Position numbers and translations under genes: made by a program. From NCBI GenBank assembly GCA_003693705.1, contig RBZT01000680.1, forward strand, positions 1 to 64,000: a DNA stretch of 64,000 bases, given 5' to 3'. The stretch comes from Polymyxa betae (taxonomy: Eukaryota; Endomyxa; Phytomyxea; Plasmodiophorida; Plasmodiophoridae). Under the pieces are notes generated by a model, which was not told where the DNA came from, ran no database searches, and saw only the letters and a list, made by a program, of their open reading frames with translations. Positions 45,340 to 57,499 of this stretch are shown piece by piece. Each line of letters begins with the position of its first letter. Position 1 is the stretch's first letter.

Positions 45340-48300
45340 GCGATTCTACATTGCTAATATGGCTGGACCAGAGAGGACGTTCCTGAATGGGAGATTGTTG
45401 ACGAAGACGAATTTCTTGATAGCGCTGGTGGCCCCCGTTATAAACAGTTCCTTCGAACCATTGTCGATCGAATTTCTAGAAACTATGCGAACCGTCGTGT
45501 GGGAGCGTCGCGCAGAGAAATGGTTTTGACCGTGATCGAGCCCGCTTTCCACAGACTAGTGTCATTCTTCAACTCCGCGATGCCAGCGAGCATTCAGCAC
45601 ACAAAAGTCGCTGAATATTCGCTTTATTAGAACTGCTTTAGTGATGTCAGCTTTGAACTGTTCTTCCGACCAAAAGTTCGAGATCATGGAGGGTCTTAAA
45701 CTACCAGTTTTGGATTACGGACGACTTAAATAACTGTTAGAAAGCACCCGAGCGTACTCAGCATTGGGGAGAACTGGGTCATGGACACGTGGATGACGCT
45801 CAAGGCGACCATACACCAAAATTCATGGAGCTTGAATGGATTCGTTTGGAGGAGAGCCGACGCCGCATTCTGGACGCTGACAACGCGTGGTTTGTTGTTG
45901 ATGATGACTTGATCAGTTCAAGAGCACAAGATGTTCAAGTTAAGACTTTGAGTCAGAGGAAGGCTGGCAAGGATTGACACACAGCTTATGTCTTGGCTGA
46001 TAAGCATTCTCGTATTGGAAAAGCAAGTAAGCTACGTGTGAGAGGTGCGAAACAAGAGGAATCTGTTGATTACCTGTTCAAGCTACTGACAAACCATCAC
46101 GCTGGATCTCTTCGAAGCTGTGGTGACTCAAGATCGGGGATACGGGAACCCTGAAATTGAAATGAAAACGGTTCAGAGCGGAATGGGGTGCACCCTCATC
46201 ATGCCGAATCACCTTATGAATCACCACCCCTATGCCTGATGCCTCAGAATCACAGCTTCAGGCATCGAAGCTGCTGCCACTTTTTATAAGGCAAGGAACA
46301 ACCAATCTACTTTCGAGATCGGCCAAAGTGATGATGATCCTGACGAAAATGATGAAGTTGATGATATTGACACTGACGGAATGGCAATCGGTTTGCATGA
46401 AGTTGAATCGAAACGAAAACACGAGGTCATTCTGATAACAAATCTGGGTAATGCCAGAGCATCTTTGCTTGGGGCCGATGTTTGGGCGGCTTCGAAAAAG
46501 GTCAAAGTTGCTGGACAATCTAATGCTGTTTCAATGCAGGTATTCGCTATTGCCGTTCGCGAGCGTGACGATCAGAAAGCCTGTAAAAGATTGAGGTTGT
46601 GCATCGCGTGGCCCAGTATTCTTTAATTTTTTCACAAATGGATGACGGTTTATAATGATCTAAGCAAATGCAATGCCAATAATACTTTGTTGTTTCCAGA
46701 AGATTCTGCTGTTACGAAGACCCGGTCACGTGTAATTATTGAAGAAGCAGTTGCGGGCCTATGCGCAGACTGGTTTCAGCTGCGAAGCTATCGTTGCACT
46801 GCCACTATGGCAGCATTTCTGATTCGTCTTGACACGTTCGCTCACAGGTTCATGTCGCGTTCTTGTTCAATTAATGTTACTGACGCTCCAGATTCCGATG
46901 GCATTATTCAAATGTTTGTGAAATCGTGGTTTCATCGACACTCATCCACAGATATTATGCGAAGAGGAACGAAAATGAAGCTCGAATTGTTGAAGCCATT
47001 TCAGACCTGAGCATTGTCGACCACATCTGTGAGGTTGGCTTGATTCGACACAAGACCCTTCAATGGGCTGCAGCTTCCCCTGATGGTATAGCGATGATCT
47101 CGATTCCTACTGGGGTTTTCCCTTGTGTTGTCGAGATCAAGAGCGAGATCGTTGGCTCCAGCGTTGACGCAGCTGTTGCTGTTCGTAACAGATACGGCAC
47201 GTTGATCTACTTGAAAGTTGAGGACGATGTTTGGTGGGAAGCAATTCCTAAAGAGCATCGGGCGCAGCTGCTGCATCAGGTATGGAGATGGGTGAGATTA
47301 TCATTGACGTGATCCTGTAACAACATGATCTACAAGTTTGTGTCTCTGAATTCAACTACTTTATCTACTGCAAGGCTCGGGAAACATCTCCAATCTATTG
47401 TGCAGTTGGGTACGTCACGTTTACTCAAAAAGATGCCTTCATCGGCGCTTTCACCAACGTGGGAAATTCTCCGCTTGACTGGACGCACACGGACGTCAGG
47501 CCCCATGATGTTGTCCTGCCGGCATGGATCGAAAATCAGACTCGGATATTCTTCGTTCGCATTATCGCTTTTGGAGAATGATTCAGGATACTGCTCAGTT
47601 GAAGGGACCATTGAAACCTGTCAAAGTCTCTAAGCACAGTGCGCAATCCCTTTATTCAAAGATGAAACGGGGAGTTGATGGTGCAGCTGACTATTTATCT
47701 CGAATATCATTCCCACTGGCAAACTTGCCTTCGAGGTTAAATTCGTGCTGAGGTCGGTAATTATGGTTGTCATCAACGCATGCATCGCATACAGAATGCA
47801 TAGATGACGAGATTTGGTTGATAGCGGTGATAAATTCCCAAACAGATTGCTGAATAATTGTTAACGATCTGTGGCGAGAGTCGAATATGTATCAGATTGT
47901 ATATTCAAGGCCGGTAAGGAATTGCTAGTCTCTGCCCCAACTGTACCGCCTCCAAACGCTGATGTTTCGACAAGTGAATCTACATAGGCACGCGGCTCGT
48001 TGACAAAAAAACAGGTGGCGTTATTGCAAGCAAAGATTCCAATCAGGGAACCTTTGAAATTTTTCAACTCTCAGGACGGGCAACTCTTACGAGATTCACG
48101 AGGCAATCACGTTCCCATTATGAACGCAACCGACCCAAAGACAAATAAGCCGTATACTCGTGGCAGAAGATGCGTTTCGTGCGTTCGGGAGTTAAATCGT
48201 ACTGTACCACCTGTCGCCAGTTTATGTGTGCATCCGTCCTAGGCACTCAAAGCACAGCCTGCGCCGTTACGCTCCACCGACGAAAGAAGTTGGCCTCGAC

Positions 48301-48360
48301 GAGAGATACAACTCGTCAAAAACGAAAGTATTCGATTTCGGATGAGCAACCATAAAATCG
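45340..48360 (+). pseudogene. Second piggyBac-like transposase with nested YqaJ-like nuclease
   Basis: The order is the same as at 7759-10729. 45789-45977 holds D1 in V-V-D-D-D-L-I-S (45900). D2 is in Q-D-R-G-Y-G-N-P-E-I (46132), 77 codons later. 46926-47312 has R-N-E-N-E-A-R-I-V, then A-A-S-P-D-G-I-A (Asp 47082), V-V-E-I-K-S (Glu 47133, Lys 47139) and H-R-A-Q-L-L-H-Q-V, a YqaJ/PD-(D/E)XK pattern. D3 is in K-R-G-V-D-G-A-A-D-Y (47677), 515 codons after D2. Near 48168-48290, in two frames, come C-V-S-C, C-T-T-C and C...H, the piggyBac-type zinc domain. At least six frame breaks. Proteins of the two elements are clearly diverged. I found no matching TIRs here. Confidence 0.6.
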
Positions 48361-49636
48361 ACTGCAACGTCGTCTGAAATTGTCAGATTCGAATGCAGAC
48401 CAGGAGGCAAATCTTGCAGATGATCGAGATCGAACAGTTGGCGATTCTAATGATCAACTGTCCGATTGTTATGCAGATATTGTTGACGGGGAGCATGCCA
48501 ACCACGTTTCTCACACTTTTGGAGTCGAGGCGAGTACACCCTCTTCACAATGGCCAGACGGGGCCAGAGAATCATGAATATTTTTCTTAGACCGGTTCCT
48601 AGCACGGCATCCAGGGCATGAAATCGCCACTATGCATCGTACTCGACATTTAAGTGACGAGCCTAAGAAGATTCAACGGCATTTTCTAACCTTAGATTTC
48701 AGAAAAAGGGCTTTTGAGATAATAAGAATATAGTCTTAATAAAGAAAATCTCCGATGTGAGCCCTATCAATATTCAAAATCAATTTATGAAGCAACCGAC
48801 AGGGCAACAGAGAATATGTTTTGGAACTGAGCTGGGGAGAGCATTGCAGCCATCACCCAAATAAAAACCGAGTTGATAACGCTGTTTACTCGCTTGTACA
48901 GCATTCCAAATTGCTATTCGGAATATATTGTTAAGATCTCCGTGGCTTAGGGATATTGAAGCTGCTTAATAATAACATCAGTTATATCAAGATGTTTATC
49001 ACAATAAAACTGAATCCGATCACAATGTATTTGTTGTATCTCTCCAGTGAGCAAATTTTCAACTGTGAAAAAAGTCAGATGCATGAAAATCGACAATTAG
49101 ATGAGGTCCATGCCATACAAAATCGAGTATATTATCAGTTTTGTTTCTTGTAATGGAACAAGACATCGTCGCCAACATCAAAGTTAGGCAATTCCAATGT
49201 TTTGATTTACTATCTCGGTGAGATTGCCGCTCAGTCTCTGTAGCAGCTACAATTGCTTTATGCATATACCGGTACTGAAAACTATTCTGCCAGTTTTCAA
49301 TTGAATTTACAATTTGGTCTGCTTGAATATCATCAGAGCTAATAGCAAACGTTTTGTGCTATAAAAATTAATATCTAGAGGGTTGTCAGCTGGCCATCCG
49401 GTCATTACAGTGATCGGCCGGTGAAAAGCTAAACGACATGTGGACGATGGTTTATGACATACATGTTGCACCAGTTTTACAAAACAAGGCCAATCAGCGT
49501 AATCAGAGCGAAATTCTGATATTATACAAGGTATTAAATTTACAACATTACGATTCACAATTTTAATCGTGCCATTTGAGTATGAGGCTGGTTCAAGTGT
49601 GAGAAAATGCGGGGAATAAATGCGCAATAAAGGAAA
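48361..49636. other. No supported gene
   Basis: AT-rich sequence with short frames on both strands and no recognisable domain, terminal repeat or RNA gene. Confidence 0.4.
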
Positions 49637-50501
49637 ATGCGGTTGAAAAGTGCAGCGGACGGAAAATGCGGCGGCGGATTTTTCAAAGGGCTGCGCCAGA
49701 ATTGCGCCCACTGGGAGAATGGAGCTGCATTCTCTGCAATTATCCATTTCTGGGCGTCAGCCATGTCGACTGAATCGGCCCCGAACCTAGCTCCTTCCAC
49801 TCCGTCTAGCCATGGGACGAGCAAGCGGGCAAGAGGTCGACCATCTAAGGATGAGAACCGTGAAAAACCAATAGCTTGGTCTAATGGTATGGTGGAGCAG
49901 TTGATGGAGCTGCGTTCTAAACAGTTTTATGATTTTTTCAAAGATAGTAAGCATTGTCACCGCATTTCAGATGGCTGGAACAAAATAGGATACGAAATGA
50001 CCAAAACAACTGGGCAAAACATCACCAAAGATAAGGCACGACAGAAATTCACACAATTAAACAAAAAATGGCGCCATCACAAGCCCGATGGAAAAGAATC
50101 TACCAAAACCGACAATGAAGACCCTGGTGATAATAATAAAGACGAAGGTTTCGAATGACTGCTGCTCAGGTCAGAGAGTCAATCATTCAGCTAGGGGTCA
50201 ACAATTGATCACTAATGTACAACCAACAAAAACTAACCTGATCGGCAATGGAATAGCATTGATGGGTCTGTCCTTGGAAGGCGGCCTTGCTGGACTTTCA
50301 GAAGGGCTCAATAATATTGCTTCCTCCTTATACTGCCAGGTGCCGGAAAAGACCAATGAAGAAATGCGGTCGCTCATGAAAGGAGTCAAGGAAGATCAAA
50401 ACAAAACTCGAGAGGCTCTTGAGCGGGTAGCCACCATGCTAGAGCGGGGTGCAGCCGTCCAGGAAGCACTTCTCGAATTTCATCGCTCTAAGAAAGATTG
50501 A
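49637..50501 (+). pseudogene. Harbinger partner Myb/SANT DNA-binding protein
   Basis: 49637-50158 has a basic R-G-R-P segment then W-S-N-G-M-V-E-Q-L-M-E-L-R, D-G-W-N-K-I-G-Y-E-M and Q-K-F-T-Q-L-N-K-K-W, the spaced tryptophans of a Myb/SANT (trihelix) fold. A frameshift near 50130 leads to 50501, ending in a long helix (E-M-R-S-L-M-K-G-V, E-A-L-E-R-V-A-T-M-L). An ATG at 49763 is a likelier start than 49637, because the first 40 residues look non-coding. It binds element ends and helps the nuclease. It converges with the nuclease ORF, 32 bp away. Confidence 0.7.
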
Positions 50502-50533
50502 GTGTAACTACAGCACATGCAGAATACTTTATA

Positions 50534-51259
50534 TCATTTTCGTTGCGCCCACAAATAAGCTCGAATTAGGTCACGACTTTTCTTAGCTGCCTCTCCAGCA
50601 ACTGCCACAGCTCCGTTGCCTGCGAGATTATCATTGGAGTCAATTTCAATTATAGGTTGATGGGCGTCTCCCTCCACCTCTACGTACACATCGTGCAGGT
50701 CGATAAGGATATTACGCAGAATAAGGCAAGCTCGAACAATTCGTGCCATACGCTTAACACTCACCTTTTCGTATCGACAGTCAGCTCGGCCATTGCCTTC
50801 GTTGCCTTTCTGATTCAACGGTGCTTTGAAAATGCGGAAACGGTTCTTCAAAAGCCCAAGAGCTATTTCGATGTTGATCCGAGTAATTGAATGAAGGCTA
50901 TTATAATGTTTCTCCTGGGAATCTCTGGTGTCATTGTCATACGGTGTCAATGCAATGTGTGAACAGCTGGTATCCTGTATCAGCGACGATCCCCTTACAA
51001 GCAGGAATAATAGCTGCAATAGTCCGGCCAAATTTCGAGCGGTTATAAACACCTTTGTCGTTCTCGGATCCAGGGAGATTCTTTCGAGGAAATGATACGA
51101 AATTGTGCGTAAAAAGTATGATGAATTTACGGCCAACCCTATTGTATTGATAAAATAATAAATCACCAGGGTCCACTTCAGTCGGGCCGAGTACATCTCC
51201 GTTCCGATCGCCGATAGTCCGTGACCATAAACTTTTGCGTGGTCTGCTATCCAACACAT
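50534..51259 (-). pseudogene. PIF/Harbinger DDE nuclease, C-terminal two thirds
   Basis: One frame (51257-50937) gives N-R-S-K-F-G-R-T-I and G-I-V-A-D-T-G-Y, the D2 block. The other (to 50534) gives I-N-I-E-I-A-L-G-L-L-K-N-R-F-R-I, the E block, and a C-terminal helix with A-C-L-I-L-R-N-I-L-I. The D1 part is missing, cut near 51259 where an hAT fragment and gypsy sequence begin. It is the parent-like copy of the fragment at 1265-1635. With 49637-50501 it forms a convergent two-gene element. Confidence 0.7.
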
Positions 51260-51329
51260 ACCGGTACTCTCATTGAATTGTCATTAGGTCACGTCATCCA
51301 TGATCGCCAGCGAGTAGGCATCGTAGAAA

Positions 51330-51683
51330 TCGTCCAGGCCGGCTACCTCTCTCGAGCCATCGTCCAGGAAGGCTACCTTTTCTCCGGAGCCAAGTAGCAA
51401 AAGACATAATTTCCATTCCAGGATCTTCAGTGTCTGTAGAGCGGATCTTCAACTGCAGTCGAGAGGAGATTGGGCTACGCCGGTTTTCTGTGAAGCCAGA
51501 CACTACGCGCATTAATTTTCGGAAAATGTGCTTTGAAGGCTGGAAAAAATTCAACATCATTTTTTCCCTTTTTTTCAAATTGTTTTGTTTCGGTACCGGT
51601 ACTACCGGTATCGGACCCGGGTTTTCCGGTCGGTACCGGTAAAATGGCGATACCCGACCCGTGAATACCCGATCGGAGCCCTA
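51330..51683 (+). pseudogene. hAT C-terminus with right TIR
   Basis: The reading near 51390-51450 is S-Q-V-A-K-D-I-I-S-I-P-G-S-S-V-S-V-E-R-I-F, the hAT dimerisation signature, continuing R-I-N-F-R-K-M-C-F-E-G-W. The stretch ends with CGATCGGAGCCCTA, the same terminus as the hAT element at 3687-4150, and has CGG/CCG-rich subterminal words (ACCGGTAC). The left end is missing. It lies between a Harbinger nuclease and a gypsy pol. Confidence 0.65.
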
Positions 51684-53960
51684 AATATTGCATCTACGGT
51701 CGTAATGGCCCATCACTTCAGAGATGAAGTACGACGCGATATCCGTGACCAAAATTTGCGGACTGCCAAACAGGACTCGCCATTCCATCAGCGCTTCCAC
51801 TGTTATCATGGCGTTCGGGGTATGTGCTGGGGTGATTTTGATCATACCTGTCAGGTCTTCTCTCAAAATCGGATTCCATTGATAATCATGGGATCCGCTT
51901 TGGGGTTCTGGCATTACATATATCTAATCCATATGCAGCACTTTATTACGCTGCATCCCATGAACGGCTTCTCCGAGTGGCCTTGGAATTCTGACTCCAC
52001 CTCTGGTTGGGAGGCAGTGTAAACAAAGTTTACACAATTTCCTCATATATTTTTCGCAACATTTCCACCGGCAGAATATTTTTTTGTCGCTGCTTTATAT
52101 CCCAGGTGGCCACTGTTTCCCCCGCTATGCGCAATAACACATAACCGCGTCTTCAGATCTTCAATCTGATCAGGAATTATAATCCTGCCATCCTTCACAC
52201 TTCAATCCTTCTGTATTAACTTTAATAAAATCTTCTGTATTGAGCCACTTACTTTGTTCACTTCTGATTTCTTCTAAGTTTGGCCATTTAAAATCTCTTT
52301 GCAACGGCCTCACTCTCATCTCTCGTACGGTGAGCTTCTCTGCCGTATCATGAAATGGATCTGGCGCTCCCCATCTAGTCATAAGGTCTGCCAAACATTT
52401 TGTTCACCACTGATATGTTCAATATCGTAATTAAAACGCTGGAATTCTAGCGCCCATCTCTGCAACTTTTGGGCAGTATGTTTTGATACTTCTTTTGGTG
52501 AAAAAATCTGGACAAGATTTTTGTGATCGACAAACAGTTTAAACGGTCTCTTCATTTGTAATAAATAGTCTAACTTCTGAATTGTGTCCTTTATAGCAAA
52601 TCCTTCTTTTTCTATTACGGACCATTTTAATTCGACTGCGTTAAACCTGTGCCCTACAAATACTAGGGGCTCATGTCTCTGCAGCTCGACTGGTTTCTCG
52701 GCGTCTTTTATCGGAATCTGCGTGACCATCCCCGATGCGTTATAATCATTGGCATCAGTGAACATGCACTGAATTCGGTCCTCTCGCGGAAACCCGAGCG
52801 TCCCACTCTGCGCAACGGCCATTTTTAACTTTTCAAATGCCAATGCGTGTTCAGGGCCCCATCCAAACTTCATAAATCAGACTTGCCGTGCTGCACTTTT
52901 CTTCCTGCTCGGCATTTTCTTCATGCATTCCTCAAATATTTGCTGAAGTTTATATACTTTGGAGTTAAATTCTGGAATTGATCGGCTCATCCACTGCACT
53001 GCCATTCAGAACTGTTGCAGATCCCTTACTGTCTTCGGTTGTGGAATATTGAGCAATGCTTCTATCCGTGCGGGATCATGCTCTACCCCTTCTGATGAGA
53101 ACACTCTTCCACAGAATTTTACTTTATTAGCGAACAGGTCGCCTTTTGTAACATTAAACTTGATGTTGGACTTCTTTGCTATTTTAAGGGTTTCTTCCAA
53201 ACTGTTNNNNNNNNNNNNNNNGATAATCAACTTCTTATACATCATGTCTTTGAACACTTCTGACATTCTAGCCTGAAATTGTTTCGCTGAGTTCAGCGCT
53301 CCTTGGATGGATCTGAAAGGGTATACCGGTAGACTCCTCTATCTGTCATAAAGGAGAGCATCTCCCTACAGTCTTCTGACAACTGCATCATCCAGAAACC
53401 TTTGAAAGCGTCCAGCTTGAACAATATCTTCGATCCAGCCAGGTGATTGACAATTGCTTCCATGAAAGGCATGGGTCAGACCGTACTTTCGCATAGAGCA
53501 TTAACTCCACTCAAGTCTACAGTCATTCTACGGCCTCCATCTGGTTTCTTCACTACCAATACAGGCGATGCCCATTTATTTCTTCTATTAGACCGTACTT
53601 CGATAGTTCATCAGTAAATCTCTTTCAGAAATTCACTATCTTCTGGGCTATACTTCCTAGCCTTGCACTTGTATGGTGCTACATTTTGCTTCAGTTGGGT
53701 AACGAATGGAGTAACCTGCAGGACGGTCTGGACCAAGACTTTTCCACCAATCGGATTTATATTTCCGTATCAATNNCAGGCAGTCCATTGTCTGCAGCTT
53801 TTTTCCTCATTTCATTTAGGCTGCATTCAATCTCAAGCGGACATATTGCCCCAATGCCAACTTCCTCATCTGCTGGGCTTATCCGCTGCGCAATTTCTTC
53901 ATTGCGTTCTTCTAAATCTTCTGTATTGTCCAAAGACGTCACTTCATCTTCGTCTTCTAT
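51681..53960 (-). pseudogene. Ty3/gypsy pol (RT, RNase H, integrase part)
   Basis: In minus order: about 53960-53640 acidic linker; 53640-53230 RT fingers and palm in broken frames (S-P-V-L-V-V-K-K-P-D-G-G-R, L-F-K-L-D-A-F-K-G-F-W); N gap where the YxDD motif belongs; 53200-53006 thumb (F-C-G-R-V-F-S-S-E-G-V); 52873-52379 RNase H (M-F-T-D-A-N-D-Y, E-K-E-G-F-A-I, V-D-H-K-N-L), then N-V-W and A-D-L-M-T-R-W in the next frame (52394-52170); 51914-51681 integrase core with L-V-T-D-I-A-S-Y-F (second Asp). The zinc-binding part of integrase is lost. Frames break many times. Confidence 0.75.
53207..53221. other. Assembly N run
   Basis: Fifteen N bases exactly where the RT active-site codons of the gypsy pol should lie. 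Smaller N runs are at 53775-53776 and 53983-53986. The intactness of this gypsy copy cannot be judged. Confidence 0.95.
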
Positions 53961-54048
53961 ATTATCAATAGGCCTATTTTCGNNNNCTTCAATAAATCTC
54001 CTCCTAAGAAGATTTCGTCACTGGGTGCATCCCAGAGATTGCTGGGAA

Positions 54049-54186
54049 TTTGGCCTTCGGATTGGCCTTCTCCGCGCACTTATTCTTTGGCCTTCTAATT
54101 GGCCTTCTCCGATGCAATTGGCCTCCTGGATGGCCTTCTGGATGGCCTTCTCCAATGTAATTGGCCTTTTGGTTGGCCTTTGCGCA
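54049..54186 (+). repeat. GGCCTTC minisatellite
   Basis: Nine copies of a TTGGCCTTCT-like unit. GGCC positions are about 54052, 54064, 54089, 54101, 54120, 54132, 54144, 54163 and 54175, so spacing is mostly 12 bp with gaps of 19 or 25. The inverted form, with the same spacings, is at 63651-63795. It lies in decayed minus-strand gypsy pol. 54200-55038 is otherwise unassigned, with a faint transposase-like reading on the minus strand near 54550. Confidence 0.8.
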
Positions 54187-55038
54187 ATTTTGTTGGTTTC
54201 CTTACTATAAATCACAGTTTCCGGGTATTGATAACTCTCCTTCTTTTGCAATCTGTATAGTACGGAATCTTGATTTTAATGATATAAAAGGTAAATGTAA
54301 CATCGTAGATCGTAGCAATTGTAAAATTTTCATCTCTCACAAATCCATGGAAGATTCTTCGCTTGAAGTCGATACCATTCGGGAAGTTTCGTCGCTGGAA
54401 GTCGGTACCGCTGGCCTAAAACTAATCCAATTACGAAAATAGTGCACTGGCATCCAGCAATAAGAGTCCTTTTTGCAAACTCACCGGGGAATAGACCGCT
54501 GAGATATTGTACGTTGTGCTTTGCGGGCAGAATTTGGTTGATTGGATATACGAGCAGTCTAGCACTGCGACCATTTTCTGGTCTAATTATTTGGTTGTTT
54601 CTCTCGCGCTATCAAAAATGAGCGAATTAAAATCTCACGGTTGATAACACAGTTGTACTCTGCGATCAGCTAAAAGGTCGTCGTTGACAAATTGGGCAAT
54701 CATTGGATCTTGCCTCAGCATTTCTTGGTAATCTTCAATGGACCGACAAAAATGGTCTGAAGCCCGTCACCCTTCTCCATTAATCTCCGACGGAATCAAT
54801 GTAAAGGTAGAAATTCTTCTCATGCGAGGGCCGCTTTCATGATAGAGTTTAATCTGACAAACATTTCGAATTTTGATAAATTACAGTGTTTACTTTTTTA
54901 GAGATCATACGGAGTTTTCTGGGGTGAGAACATCCCCGCTGCTCAAATTGAAGCATACATCGAAACCACGTTCTGCAATTTCATCAGTGCTATATACCTG
55001 GAAAGATTGGTTAACTCTCAAAACCCTAAAAACGCTAA

Positions 55039-55315
55039 ACCCCCGCATAGTTTACTGCGTCCTACTGCTCGTAAAACTGCGTATCCCCTTCCTATCTTTT
55101 CTTAAATCTTTCTTTATTTTATTCTTCTGACGAATTCTATCGCGACCCCACAAATCATCGGTCTCCTTGATTCCACGGTGCCGCCACGGTCTTTACGCAA
55201 TAATACATTAAATTTCCATTCTCTCTATATTTTCCTTCTCGTTTCTAACGTCGTCCGAACAGCCGCAGTCGGCGGTTCGTGTCGTCGTCCCGACGTCAAC
55301 TGGAAAGTTGTCACA
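55039..55315 (+). repeat. 5' LTR
   Basis: Aligns end to end with 60389-60666 with a handful of differences. The right end is TTGTCACA. The expected TGTGAC start is replaced by AACCCC, while GCATA onward matches. Confidence 0.9.
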
Positions 55316-55393
55316 TAGGCTGATTCGACGTTTCCTTCCAGAAGCGTTTTGGTGTTTGACAAAGACACATCGTTTTTCGTTTATTGTTTTCAC

Positions 55394-55523
55394 TTTGGTT
55401 CCGTTATACCGCTACGTGTAACGTAAGTCTTCTATAATTCTGCAATACTGCGCCTCTTGCTTGGTCAGTGCTTTCATCACGCATTTTTTGGTTCCGTTAC
55501 TAGTACGTGTAACGTAATTCTGC
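55394..55523 (+). repeat. Duplicated leader segment
   Basis: TTTGGTTCCGTTA...TACGTGTAACGTAA...TTCTGC occurs at 55394-55443 and again at 55487-55523, between LTR and gag. Each copy contains a GTTAC...GTAAC inverted pair that could form a small RNA stem. Confidence 0.6.
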
Positions 55524-55565
55524 TTCATTTCAGTCTTTTGAGTCTTTCCTATTTATCACTCAGCA

Positions 55566-56695
55566 GTGAATTTTGTTGTTTTCCTCAACATGAATCGTTT
55601 CCAATTTTCTCTCGTCACCACACCAAAGCCTTTTATTTATGATCGGCCGTCTATCATCTCGTTTCTTCAAGACTGGAGTCAGTACAAGTCCGACGTCGCT
55701 CGTCTTAATTCGTCTCTTTCCAATGAGACTTCTGTCCAATATTCGGCCGTCCCAATGCGCGATTGCATTGAACCATCGCTCCTATATACATTATGCGTTT
55801 ATGAGATGGGACTTGCCGAAAAGAAGGTTTCAATAGTTCCTGATGATGAACTGCAAATTCATCTGAAGTCGCAAGTTGATGAAGTTGTTGCTGTACCGGT
55901 TGATTCCAAACTGCTGTTCAAATCTCTTCGTTTTGTTCATTATGATGCTCCAATGCGTCCATGACATTTTCGGTCACTGTCACTCAATCATCGATTCCTA
56001 TGGGTTGGCTTCTCTCTTCGAGGCGTACTCAGACCTTCGGACAAAACAGATCGACGCTATTATTTCTGCTGTGTATCCGGAAGCTTTGCGTAACTCTCTC
56101 CGCAACCGCCTAAATTTGGACAAGATCGATCACCGATCTGATTTATCAAAATTGTTCAAATTTATGGTTGAGACGCTAAGAAGCTTCCGTCTTTTTAATC
56201 CTGTCCCGACCTCTGAGTCACCTCCTGCGATTACACTCCCTGGAACGATTCGGCCGTCCACGTCGTCTGTTGTCCGGGAACCGCGTCAGTTGCGCTGTTT
56301 CCACTGTAAAGAGTCTCATCACGTCAGGGATTGCCCGTCTTGTACCCCGGACGAGGCCGCGCGCCTTATGAGTGATTTCACTGCGCGCATCCGCACTACA
56401 GTTTCTTCTCCGGGCTCGAGATCCGGACCTTCCGCAGGCCCCGCTCCGGTGACCCCATCTCGGGGCTCTGCTCAGCATCGGTCTTTTGCATCGCCTACGC
56501 TTGCCTCCATGGCCTCGGCGCGGCCTCCCTTACGGTCTCCGTCTGGGAACTCGTCCCATTCTGCCTCTGGTGCCGCTTTCTCTAGCGGGACCAGCACGAC
56601 TGGTGCCCGCGTTAGTCGCGTCTCCGCCGATACGCATATTTCTTCATACTGGAATAAGCCTAAAGTTCCGGTTTCTCCATGTATTGAAGTCATTT
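55566..56695 (+). pseudogene. Gypsy gag with CCHC knuckle
   Basis: 55590-55964 encodes the N-terminal gag. A shift near 55950 continues into 55964-56695. The nucleocapsid knuckle C-F-H-C-K-E-S-H-H-V-R-D-C lies near 56298-56340 (C-x2-C-x4-H-x4-C), followed by a long Ser/Pro/Ala-rich tail. Gag forms particles and binds element RNA. The ATG at 55590 (M-N-R-F-Q-F) is a better start than 55566 by context, but this is a guess. Confidence 0.75.
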
Positions 56696-56839
56696 AGAGT
56701 ACTCCGCTGAATTCTCCCTCTGATCCGCATACAGCTGACGTTCCCCGCGTTAATCAAGTTTCTCGGGATTGTATTATTCGAAATTGAGAAAATAACGTTG
56801 GTGCGCGTTTACACTCGGTTCAACTCGAGATCAATTCCC

Positions 56840-57223
56840 AGTTTTTCGAGTTTTCGGCCGCATTAGATGACGGCGCCGACATCACTCTAATGGGATCCAG
56901 CGTCTGGGATTCTATTGCAGACTCCGGCCTCATCACCGAGAATGTTCAAGTGCCCTTCAAGCTAGCTGACGGTTCTCCGGCCGTCGCGACACGCGTTGCT
57001 TCCGTCGATATGCATCTTCATACATTGGCTGGTCCCGTGATAGCTCGGGGTCAGCAAGTGTATATTGCTGACCTCACTTTACCTGATATCCTACTTGGTC
57101 GGCCGTTACTTCTGTCACTGGGTATCGACGTCGAGCAGCAGCTGTGTGATCTTGCTGTGAGACCAGATGACGCTCCTGCTGCGCAATCATTCGATGACCG
57201 TGATAGTTTCGGATGCTTTGAAT
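56840..57223 (+). pseudogene. Gypsy aspartic protease
   Basis: The reading A-L-D-D-G-A-D-I-T-L-M-G lies just before 56890, where D-S/T-G-A would be usual; here D-G-A follows an Asp. L-P-D-I-L-L-G-R-P-L-L near 57083-57120 is the conserved second half (I-L-L-G). It would cut gag-pol. A stop precedes it near 56785 and another follows at 57223. Confidence 0.65.
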
Positions 57224-57499
57224 GAGGCTGTCGCTGCAGCCTCATTTCATGCTCCACCTTCTTTAATTCATGAACTTAATGCTCTGCTTTTTGACTACAT
57301 CGATGTTTTTCGCGTTAAGTTAGGGTAGAAATCACGAGTTTTCGTGTGAAGATGAGCCCAAAAGTCACGGTTAAGAGCCTTGCGGGGTAACCTGGCTCAC
57401 TCTAGAGCTGCTGAGAATCGCTGCGCGGGGGAGGCAACGATCCTGACGGCGACAACTCGTTTCTACGTACGTGACTGCTGAGCAGCTGTAGCGTTCTTC

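Noticed and set aside
54440-54870. Faint transposase D1 reading on the minus strand (L-D-C-S-Y-I-Q)
   Set aside because: No second or third catalytic block and no terminal repeats.
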